A DNA stretch of 64,000 nucleotides, taken from the NCBI GenBank assembly GCA_025765615.1, contig JAIVFJ010000057.1, forward strand, positions 168,501 through 232,500, written 5' to 3'. The first letter of the stretch is position 1. Every line of letters starts with the position of its first letter. The notes below the pieces were generated by a model. It was not told the origin of the DNA, searched no databases, and saw only the letters and a list, made by a program, of their open reading frames with translations. The stretch comes from Zopfochytrium polystomum (lineage: Eukaryota > Chytridiomycota > Chytridiomycetes > Chytridiales > Chytridiaceae). A program made the translations under genes and the position numbers. Below, in pieces: positions 55,149-64,000 of the stretch.

Positions 55149-56331
55149 TTGAGAGACCTGGATTTGCAGTGATGTATTGACAGGAACCAGCGAGGCACTA
55201 CCACAGATTTAGCCTCCCACCGTCCATCATCACATGGCTCCTACCCAGACAACCTAAACAGGTGAGGTGCACCAGGGCTTGATCCCAGCACACTGCCATA
55301 AATGGCCAAGACAACCAATTCACCTGTTACACACCAGGCAAGAAGACTTCAGCATAAGAATGAAACTGGAGAACTGTCAAAAGCTGCTGGTATCCCAGCA
55401 AAACAAGTCAAACTGCTCGCCCCAAAGGATTCATTTGATCTTGTTTGGAAGTATGAAGTGCAGAAACTGATCTTGTTTCATAAAAACATGAACTACATCA
55501 CCAAAAGAATGGAAAAAGCTGAAGCAAAAGGAGACAGAGTCAACGCAAAATTGGCTGTTGTCTTGGAAAATGTTTTTTAAGTGGCCATATATTTGGCAGT
55601 GGAAATTTTGATCATGTGAAAGGAAGGCTCTTGATAGTGCTGAGGCAAAACTGCAAAGCAAAGAAAGCATTGAGCAACTACATGACGAAATTTCCTTCCA
55701 CTACGTGTTCTGCCAAAAATAATTTTATTCTTTCAAAAATTTTTGTGGCCAGATTTTTCAATAAAAGTTCAAATAAAAGTGGTTTTTTAAAGCTTAGTTG
55801 TTTCTCTATGAGCTGTGTTAATTTGGTCCGCTTTAGAGAGTGCTGTGATTTCTGAAATCAACAAAGAGTCTGTCTGGAGCCTTTGAAAGATGGCCTCCAA
55901 ACAATGGAGTATATCCCAGCCAAATCTCTACTAAATAAAAAATAGCAAGCAGCAGCAGAAAGCCCTTACATAGACTAGTATTTAATATTAAGTAACCAAT
56001 CAATTATCTTGAGTATTGCATTTTTGGTGCAAATTGCAAAACCTCAAGATGTGTCACATTTCAAGATCCAGCAAGCACTTGCCTTTCTACTTTTCTACCT
56101 TGGTTGGATAAATCATCAGAAAAAAAAAATGGACCCATAGTCTCTCAACCCATTTTATTTTTTGGCCAATTCTGAAGTAGAACGCAAGATTTGATAGACT
56201 TCAGTGCAGTTTTTGCATTGGTTTATTAATGGTCAAAAAAGCTTGCCAAGATTGGTACAGCTGCAGTGTTGTTGCATTTACTTGCCACCCAGATGGCAAA
56301 CACCAAAATGCAAACTATCAGCAGAAAGCTC
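55149..56331. other. gene-poor stretch between chromovirus and repeat R2
   Basis: About 1.2 kb. A 92-codon plus frame at 55302-55580 (Lys-rich, helical, containing WKYEVQKLILFHKNMNY) is open, but I recognise nothing in it. It lies 150 bp downstream of the 3' LTR. No RNA gene is seen. Confidence 0.4.
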
Positions 56332-57783
56332 TGTGAGACTATACTCACTCCTTTGACCCTGGGATCTGGGCCCTAGAGTGAGGGAAAGCAAATAATAGGC
56401 TAAAACTAACTTTATTAGGCTGTTGTCTAGGGGTGTTTCAACCCTCCTACTTGCCTAGTCCACGAAGTATCCCTACTGATCTGTCTAACAGGGGTCTCAA
56501 ACACAAAGAATGAGCATTCAGAGGGACAATCCTCTGAAGGATCGGTGCCAGAGCACCGATTACTCACATGGCCGCAGGCCAATGCGAGGGGAAACAGAAG
56601 GGCACTCCCGAGGGCGCAACACAACTGCAGAATAAAGAGAGAGAAGAGGGAAACGGGGTTTTCATCTCAGGAACCTAATCTTAAATACAACAGTAGCGGT
56701 TAATAGCGACGGGACGGACAGGGCACGACCTAGCCCCCCTCGTCGCAGACGGTGCTGCAGGAGCCCTCGTCGTCGCCAGCGACGGGGGGAGAGAGAGAAG
56801 GGAGTCGACTATGTAGGGGTCGGAAGGTCGCCAGCAGGGAACTCGCATGCGGAAACACCTGCAATCGTACACACACCCCGCCAGGCTGCGTCGGCACCAT
56901 CACTCGACCAATGGGCTTTATCGCATCGCACTCGTACTCACGCATCTCACTCTCACAGCAATAGGACAGAGGCAGGCACTCGTAGATCAAACTCTCAGGT
57001 GTCGCGGGCTGCACCGAGTGCGGCCAACAACACCCTCGCGGGGACGGGAAGGTCGGGGACGACGACGCCGTCGTTGTTGCCACCACCACCACCGTCGTCG
57101 CGGCGGGCGAGTACCTGTGATCCTCACTCCAACACAAAGCCGGCAATGTCACACAGTCGCTGGTGGGGCCAGCTGCATTTCCCACCAACGGCCCCTTAAG
57201 AGGAGCCCCACGAAGGGACCATGTACACATCCTGGTGTGTACCATCTCTCACTACCCTCACCTTTGTGAGCCAGATGGATTTGAAGGGACTCTGTATTGG
57301 TGCCAATGGACAAAAATCAGATTGAAGAAAAAAGGAAAAAGAGAAATGGCCCAAAAACAGAGAGAGAGAAAATTGACAAGTCAACCCCTCTGACTTGGAG
57401 CATCCACCACAAATGCTCTAAGTCCCCCCCAACCCTATGCGTGTATGTACAAGTGCCAAAAATAAATAATAAATTAGGCAGGCTTCGGGTACAGCCTGTC
57501 AGGCACCCCATCCCTAGGCAGTCAGGCAGTCTCTGTTAGTCACCGAAAAAGAAAATATGTTGAGAAAACCCTGGCGCAACGGAAACTGTTAAGACAAAAG
57601 TAGTAAAAGCAGGCCCAATAATAAAGACGGGTTAGCCGCAAATACACTTTGATAACGCCTTGGAAACTAAAGAACTGGGAGCAATAATAGGGATCCCAAT
57701 CCTTGCGGTTTTATGACAGGTATGCTTGTTTTTGCAAATAAAATCCCTAGACTTTATCACTGAGACCTCGGTGTAATCTCACA
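56332..57783 (-). repeat. dispersed repeat R2, inverted copy
   Basis: The reverse complement of this 1452-bp unit matches 40524-41960 over its full length. Its ends read CTGTGAGACTATAC and GTGTAATCTCACAG. The string AGCTCT is present at both borders (56327-56332 and 57783-57788), consistent with a target duplication and so a true transposed unit. Confidence 0.8.
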
Positions 57784-58035
57784 GCTCTTTCAATTCTGAA
57801 CACGCTGGTGCTAATTTTTTGGGAAATTCGTGTTAGTACAGGTTGTAGGTATGTTGCAACTTTGAGGGTCATCATGCCAATTTTGGTACAGTGGCACCAA
57901 CGCTTAAAGGGTTAAATAGGAGAGGGTTGGAATCAGCAGGGGAAAGGAGGATGGAGGAGAAAGAAGGGAAAACACACACAAGACAACAAAACAATAAGTA
58001 AAACAACAAAGAAGAAAATGGAGGAGTGAGTCACC

Positions 58036-58448
58036 TGTTAGGTGGAACTGACTGGTTAGCAGCAAGAGGCACAAGACGGACCTGAACCAATTGTGACTGT
58101 CAGTTATCATTCTCATGATGCCCATGGGAGAGCAAGCCAATACCATTGCAGACCTGGGTACTGGCTTGCACTGTTGACAAATACTCCAAGTATTAAATGG
58201 AATGGAAACCTGGTGTTAACAGTTTTCCTCCTCCTCCTGCTCAAGCAGATAATATAGGAGAGGTTTTTACCCTGTGCCAGTCATGCTTGCCTAGCAACTA
58301 TTATAGCGTGCATATCATCATTATGTATCAATAATTCATAACAGAGTTTTTCTCTTTCTCTCCAAATTGAGGAGAAGGACCACCCACAAACACACATCTC
58401 CGCTTCATTCACTCCTTCCACTCACTCACTCAGAGTATACTGTTTACA
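58036..58448 (+). mobile_element. Ty1/copia solo LTR
   Basis: A 413-bp full-length copy from TGTTAGGTGGAACTG to ACTGTTTACA. The flanks TCACC and TCTCC differ, so no clean target duplication. It ends 470 bp upstream of the FAM177 start and could influence its expression; that is inference. Confidence 0.87.
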
Positions 58449-58918
58449 TCTCCAGGCATTTCTTGGAATTCAGCTGCCAAGGAGAGTGGAGGAGCTGGTA
58501 GAGCTGATTGGTGCAAAGAGGAAGACTTTTCAGAAGTCACTTTGCTCCAGTCTGAACCCTGGGGGTTGGGGGGGGGAGGCTGGCACGCGGAGACATTCGA
58601 GGGGGCTGCGATAAGCGGTGCGGTGGGGTGTTGGCGGCGCGATCTCCTTTCACGAAATTGTCTCAAATGTTGTGTACTAGTGTAAATAATCCTAAACTCG
58701 CAACCAGCAAAATCCAGCAAATGGAGAATAGAAGAGGTTGTTAATATTCGCAAAGAAAACGACAGTTGGGAGCGTAGAATCGGTGTAAGCACATCCAAGA
58801 GGAGCGCTACCTAGATAGACAGTTAGATAGAATAAGGCCCCCAACACATAGAGCGAACGCACTTTCACACACACTCACTCTCCTACCAGCGCAACCCCAC
58901 CTTCCCGAAACAAAAAGT

Positions 58919-60552
58919 ATGCTACCGTACCCCGGGCTGCTATCACGCCCACGCTCCCCACTCCGCGCGCACCCGCGCACCCGCCGCTCGACCGTCAACG
59001 TCGTCGAGCACCTCGAGCGCATCGCAAACGAGCTCGCCGCGGGCCCACAGCCGCCCGCGCCGCAGTTCGAATCCTGCGCGGACCACGACCGCCGCTGCTG
59101 CAGTTTGGACCACGACTGCCACCACGACCACCACCAAAACCACCACGAACAGCACGGCCCCGACGGCGCCGACGACGACGGCGGCAACGACGGTACCGCG
59201 GCGGGCTGGTGGCGGCGGCGGGGACGTCACGCGACGGTGGGGGCGGGGAAGCTCTTCGCCGCGGAGGAGGACGCCGACGCCGACGCCGACGACGACGTTA
59301 ACGAAGGCGGTGGGGGCGGGGACGCGCCGTCGCGCCGCGTGCGCTTTGCGACGGGAGCCGGCGGCGGCCAGGCGGAGGCTGCGGCGGCGCCGTCGGCTTC
59401 GGCGGCAGCAGCAGCGTCGCGCGCGGCGCGACTAGCGGCGCTGCTGCACGAGCCGATTGCGCCGGTGCGGTCGCCGAGCCACGGCACGGACGCGGCGGCG
59501 GCAGCGGCTGCAGCCGCAGAGGGACCGTCGCTGGAGGAAGGCGGGGCGGCGGCGGCGGGGCGGCGCGCGGTGCCGCCTCCGCCGCCGCTGCCGCCAACAG
59601 CTCTGGTCGCCCAAAAAACGCCGGGCTGGCACCGAGACCACCACCACCACCACCACCCGCAGCAAGACTACTACAACCACCACGACCACCCGCCCCATCC
59701 GCAACACCCGCACCTGCACCCGCACCAGCGACGGCACACGACCGGCGACGCCGCTGCCGCCGCCGCTTGGTACTCGCACCCGCAGCAGAATCCTCAGCAG
59801 CACCACGGGACGGCGGCGGGACTCCCGCGGCCTCCGGAGCGCGCGGCGCGGCTGCACCACGGCGAGCGTGCCGTGGCGGGGGCCATCGCATCAGCGTCAG
59901 CGCCGTACACGTTCCCGCTGCAGGACGTCAAGGTAGTTCCGGTCGGCGGCGAGGCCGAGACGAGCAAGGTTCGCGCGCGCGCGTGTGTGTGAGTGTAGTT
60001 TTTCTCTCCTCCTCTAACTACCCTCCCCTCACGGCCCCCTTCCCCCCCCCCTCCCCCTCGCGACAGCCCGCCAAAGGCTGGGGGCTCGCCGGCGCCGTGC
60101 TCGGCTCGATCGACTTCCTCGGGGCCAAGCTCGCGTCGCTCCTCGGCATCACGGCTCCGCGGTACGGGCTGTACCTCGACGACATGCACGCGTACCGGCG
60201 GCGGCATCGGCATCGGCGGAGCGGGACGGGGTGCGGGTTCGGCGACGACGATGACGACGACGCGCTCAGCGACGAGGATGACGGAGACAACGGCGGGCGG
60301 CGGCGGCGGCGGCGGCGGTTCTTGGGCGGGCGGCGGGGGCGCGGGCGGCCGGCTGCTGCGGGGGATTTGGAGGCGGCGCGCGGGGAGGATGGGGTGGAGA
60401 GCAATGAGGGGAGCAGCAGCGACGGCAGTGGGAGCAGCGGGAGCGAGTGGGAGGGCGAGGGCGCGGGAGGCGGCGGCGGCAGGGCGGATGCCGGCGACTA
60501 CGAGCTTGCGGCGGCGCTGCGCGGGAGCGCACAGTTTCCGTACATGTCCTGA
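58919..60552 (+). CDS. FAM177-family protein
   Basis: Two exons, 58919-59968 and 60067-60552, phase 0, 511 aa. Exon 1 is mostly low complexity (His, Ala, Pro, Gln, Asp runs) but contains RRVRFATGAGGG near residue 140, the position of the conserved FxSGE-like motif. Exon 2 starts with the diagnostic FAM177 helix region: GWGLAGAVLGSIDFLGAKLA, then SLLGITAPRYGLYLDDMHAY, followed by an acidic Gly/Ser tail. Known: animal FAM177A1 is a small Golgi/ER-associated protein of poorly defined role. This protein is more than twice the usual length because of disordered inserts. The donor is followed by a CG/GT repeat. It is convergent with CMS1. Confidence 0.8.
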
Positions 60553-61047
60553 AAGGGCGGGCGGGCGATTTTTCGCATTAGGGGAAAAGCAGGAAGTCCC
60601 CCTTTCCGTACGGATTCCCTCACTTACCCACCCCTCTACCGCCTTACCACCACCACCACCACATGTTTGTTCTGCATCATGGAGAAGGAATCTGCAGCCT
60701 TTACTTTTCTTCTTGTTCGCTTTGTTCGCTTTGTTCGCTCTACTTTATTTTTTTTCCTTTCCACCCGCCACTTCGTTAGTAGACCTCTTGAAGAATCTTT
60801 TCTCGACCGTCGTCAGCCATTATTGTAGAGCAACGGCAAATCAATAATAATAATAATATTACACTTTGACGGTGACGATTGGATCAAAACTCGCACGGGC
60901 CAGCGGATTGTATTATTGGGTGAAGCGGCTGAAACAAGAAGGCTCGCTAATGCCTCGCTAACGCGCCGCCCGCCCCGCCCGGGCCACCGGTCGTCGTCCA
61001 AACCCGATCCCGCAACGAGAAACAAAATCAGAACCAAAAAAGCCCAC
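60553..61047. other. convergent 3' region of FAM177 and CMS1
   Basis: About 500 bp separating two convergent stops. An AATAATAATAATATT string at 60842-60857 offers polyadenylation-like sequence. No gene is seen. Confidence 0.5.
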
Positions 61048-61638
61048 TCAAAAGCATATGACTTTTGCGCCCGCGGCGTCCGCGCCGCGCACCAGGCCGA
61101 CAAGCGCGTCTCGCAGCTCTTGGCAGTCGAACAGCGACCTGCTCTTCAAGTCGCGGTGTTGGGCGTCGAGGAGCAGACACCCCATGACGTTCTTATTCGC
61201 AAAGGCGCCGTCGTCGACGAGCTGGAGGAGGCGCTGCGGGGTGCCGACGGCGACGTCAAAGTGCAGGTCGGAGAGCAGCTGGGCGCGCTGCTCGGCGGCC
61301 TTGATGTGGCGCGCAAAGAGCTTGCAGACGCGGCCGACGCTCTGCTTGAGCGCGTGGATCAGCTCGACTGCGCGGTCGGCGGAGAGGGCGGCGACGACCA
61401 CTGTCGTGCCGCGTGGGGCGAGCGTCGCAGAGAAGTAGCCGGTGCGGATGAATTCGCTGTGTTGAGTGTAGGGTGGGGTAGGTCGGGGTGGGTGTTAGAG
61501 GTCGTGTGTGTGCGTGAACACACATGAATGCATTGCACGCATCGCGCACAAACGTCCAGCAGGCACTCACTTGCGCGCTTTGTGCGCACGTCCTCTCACG
61601 AACCAGCGCGCACACTCACACGTGCACGCAATACACAT

Positions 61639-61673
<35 letters not shown>

Positions 61674-62331
61674 CAACGATCGATCACACTCACACCAAGT
61701 CCTCGACAGATCTTCCAGCGGGCAGGCTGGCGTCGTCGGCGGGGAGGACTCGCGCGTCGCGAAAGACGGCGACCTTGCGCGCGTCCGTGTCCTTTTCAAA
61801 GCCGGGTTTCTTGTTCTTTTTGCTCTTTTTCCTGCTGCTGCCGTCGCCGTCGCCGTCGGAAGAACCGTCGTCGACGCGGCCCTCGAGGTTCTTTGCGGCA
61901 AAGGCCGAGTGGAAGCGCCGCTTGCGCGGACGCGCGAGGACCGGCACGAACTGCTCGTAGTCGTCGAAGAGGTCGTCGCCGGACTGGCGCGGTGGCGGCG
62001 GTGGTGGTGGGGCTGATGCGGATGCGGAAGCTGATGGTGGTGTTGTTGTTGATGTGGGTGGTGGTGCTGTTGTTGCATTCGATGGAGAGGATGAGGGGAG
62101 CGCTGTTGGGGTTGGTGCTGGCGGTTTTCCCCCGCCGGCAGCGGCCTTCTTGTCCGTCGCCGTCGCCGTCGCCGCCGTCCTCTTCTTTGTGGTAACCGTC
62201 ATCGTATTGTTTGGTGCTGCCGCGGCGACTGCCTTCTTGCCGTTTCTACTGCTGCTGCCGCTGCGGGCGTGCGGCTGCACTGGTGGTGGTGGTCGCCGCC
62301 GCTGCTGCTGCTGCTGCTGCTGCTTCTTCAT
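61048..62331 (-). CDS. CMS1: CMS1/CMSS1-like ribosome-biogenesis protein
   Basis: Two exons, 62331-61694 and 61456-61048, phase 2, 348 aa. The ATG at 62331 begins a Gln/Pro/Ala/Thr-rich disordered N-terminus, then RKRRFHSAFAAKNLEGR and a Lys-rich nucleolar-type stretch RKKSKKNKKPGF. After SVEDL the second exon carries the Cms1 fold: TGYFSATLAPRGTTVVVAA, VCKLFARHIKAAEQRAQLL, VAVGTPQRLLQLVDDGAF and a C-terminal helix LVGLVRGADAAG. The VGTPxR and KLFAxH blocks are diagnostic. Known: yeast Cms1 associates with the 90S pre-ribosome; it resembles a partial DEAD-box helicase lacking the ATPase motifs, none of which I see. The intron (237 nt) contains a CA microsatellite at 61639-61670. Confidence 0.87.
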
Positions 62332-62439
62332 TATCGTGCGAGGGAGCGAGCGAGCGAGTGAGTGAGTGAGAATGAGAGTCGGGCGGGTGAGTGAGTGAGT
62401 GAGTGAGCGAGTGAGCTTGCTAAGCGGTAAGAAAGAAAG

Positions 62440-62513
62440 GATGAAAGAGAGAGAGAAAGAAAGAAAGAAAGAAAGAAAGAAGAAGAGAGACAGAGAGAGA
62501 GCGAGAGAGAGAG

Positions 62514-62560
<47 letters not shown>

Positions 62561-62575
62561 AAGAAAAGTCGCAGC
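62440..62575. repeat. (GAAA)n/(GA)n microsatellite upstream of CMS1
   Basis: A GAAA run leading into a long GA run, about 110-240 bp upstream of the CMS1 start; on its coding strand it is CTTT/CT. A GAGT run (62346-62412) sits between it and the ATG. Confidence 0.9.
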
Positions 62576-62795
62576 TGGCGCCACACACATAAGATCAGTT
62601 GTGGTGCGGCGAAAACGGACTCTGCGATTCCTAACGATGAGCTTTGAGGGGGGAAGATTGATGAGATACCAATCTCAGCACTTGAAATCACGATTTCGAG
62701 TAGAAAACTGTCAAGTTTTACTCAATGGGAACTACAACTAAAGAACAACTCGACCATTGCTCATTCTCATTCTGCAATCTGCACCTGAACGTTAT

Positions 62796-63394
62796 TCAAA
62801 TTTGTTTGAATCGAAACTGGAAATCTTTGCAATGCCCCGACCTGATTTGATGCCTTCTAAATGTTATCGCTAATAGGGCTCGGGGGTTTGCCAAAACCTG
62901 AGTTCTGGATTGCATTGTTCTGGTTCCAGGAAAAGTTAATATGTGACATTTTATGGGGAGAAAAGTTACATCAATTGATTGTGTCTGAAGAATGGTCCGT
63001 GCAGTAAAGATGCAGCTGAGGGCAATAGACTCGCTGTCTGTGTTGAAACCCAAGAAGAGTCCAAGTGTGGCCTGAGGAGAGAGCTTGGTCTTGTGTGAGT
63101 TTGCAGGTTCTGTATACTCATTGTTGAGTGTGACAAAGAGGCAGCCAAACAAGGTGGCGTGGGTTGGGTTTTTGGCCTTGGTAATATTCAAATGGAATTT
63201 GACCAGTGTGAGTGTGTTGCACACAATTGCGCAGGAATGAAGCATGGTGTATTGCGTAGGACCAGAAGAACTGTGGAAGCTGGGCTTCAATCAGGAGACA
63301 GGAAGCCATGTGGGTAATGACCTTGATGGCATTTTCTGCAACACCATCACCCTCCTTGACATAAGGGACAGAAGGCTGAAAGACCCAATAACCT
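62796..63394 (-). pseudogene. Ty1/copia integrase C-terminal fragment
   Basis: The minus frame holds VKEGDGVAENAIKVITHMA-type sequence near 63330, SFHSSSGPTQYTMLHSCAIV in an alternative frame, then LFGCLFVTLNNEYTEPANS and LGLFLGFNTDSESIALS near 63070-63000. These are the same copia integrase blocks as at 16950-17280. Frameshifts separate the parts and RT is absent. The fragment is abruptly fused to repeat R3 at about 63394. Confidence 0.8.
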
Positions 63395-64000
63395 TGATCT
63401 GAAAAATGAGTTTAGGTTGGATGATATTGTGTTGTGCGTAGTGATGATTCTGTTGCAGGAGAAAACCAGTTGCTGGAAAAATTTGGAGGAGTTGCTTGAC
63501 AGTCTGGCAGTGACAAATAGTGACTCTAGGAGTTGTTTGATGCTCTACTTGATGAAGAAATGGTCCAGAATAGAAGATGTGTGTTGCACACAATGCTTGC
63601 TGCAAGCTGGTTGATGGACCGAAAATTCTGAAATCAGAATAGCAGGTTGGCACCGTTGAATAGCGACTGTGTGCCGAATTTCAGGCTGAGGATCGACGTT
63701 TTAGTGGTGCTTTCCCTTGGGGAGTGTTGGAGAACGGAATAGAGAGAACTTAGAGCAATTTGGTGTCCAGCAGGGTGACGGGACAAAAATGGTGGGTTGG
63801 AGGTAGTGGTAGTTCGACTTTTTGGACTCCTTATTCAAATCTCTTGTAGCTCCTGCTGTGGGCGTCGTGGTGGGGTGCGTTAGGTATCAATGAAAAGAGC
63901 AGAAGCAGGAGAATAAGGGTATGCAAGGACGTTGTCTGATCGCTTCTCCCTGTTGCGACAATGTCACTCAAAGTTGAGGAAGCGTTTTTGACTTCAGCAA
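63395..64000 (-). repeat. dispersed repeat R3, copy 2 (runs off the right edge)
   Basis: The reverse complement matches 32285-32895. Relative to copy 1, about 60 bp after CTAAACT is missing and TTCAGATCAAGGTTATTGG joins directly to copia integrase sequence. The same 19-mer occurs at about 32961 in copy 1, marking the junction. Confidence 0.75.

Noticed and set aside
55302..55580. 92-codon Lys-rich frame downstream of the 3' LTR
   Set aside because: No homology recognised, no intron or promoter context; chance frame is as likely.

Overview
The window is eukaryotic nuclear DNA, most likely from an early-diverging (chytrid- or Mucoromycota-like) fungus. Seen directly: spliceosomal GT...AG introns, many only 40-60 nt; housekeeping genes with clear fungal/metazoan relatives; a cytochrome b5-acyl-CoA dehydrogenase fusion of the fungal type; and a chromodomain Ty3/gypsy element with Tf1/sushi-type self-priming. 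FAM177 and WDR27 relatives are usually missing from yeasts, which favours a basal fungus. The exact phylum is an inference.

Layout. 1-6.5 kb: three minus-strand genes, the cyt b5-acyl-CoA dehydrogenase (cut by the left edge), a methyl-end fatty-acid desaturase and the SWI/SNF subunit SNF5. 7.7-13.3 kb: NUP155 on plus, with many tiny introns, divergent from SNF5. 13.5-18.8 kb: a repeat island (dispersed repeat R1, decayed Ty1/copia with a nested solo LTR, half of a Tc1/mariner). 19.9-27.5 kb: an IAH1-type esterase (plus) and a LAM/GRAMD1 sterol-transfer protein (minus). 29.4-33.2 kb: second repeat island with the other half of the Tc1 element. 33.5-38 kb: a single-exon F-box gene, a lysine-rich repeat ORF and a secreted protein. 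38.4-42 kb: tandem and dispersed repeats. 42.2-47.7 kb: a poly-Asp protein gene and WDR27. 49.84-55.15 kb: an intact, young Ty3/gypsy chromovirus. 56.3-58.5 kb: inverted second copy of repeat R2 and a copia LTR. 58.9-62.3 kb: convergent FAM177 and CMS1. 62.8-64 kb: another copia fragment running off the right edge.

The host genes do not form one pathway. The two left-most concern lipid oxidation and desaturation, and LAM concerns sterol transport. The rest serve chromatin, nuclear pore, ester hydrolysis and ribosome biogenesis. They sit in GC-rich blocks with CT, CA or trinucleotide microsatellites near promoters and introns, separated by AT-richer transposon islands.

The most striking find is the 5.3 kb chromovirus. 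Its LTR promoter carries long, correctly spaced heat-shock-element arrays ahead of a TATA box. The predicted transcript 5' end is complementary over 11 nt to the primer-binding site (self-priming). Gag and Pol overlap at a CCCAAAC slippery site followed by a perfect stem that can form an H-type pseudoknot. A second find is one Tc1/mariner copy apparently split by a copia insertion: its halves now lie 11 kb apart in opposite orientation, yet share the insertion's 5-bp target duplication. Four host genes need a 1-nt frame correction, which may reflect assembly indels.
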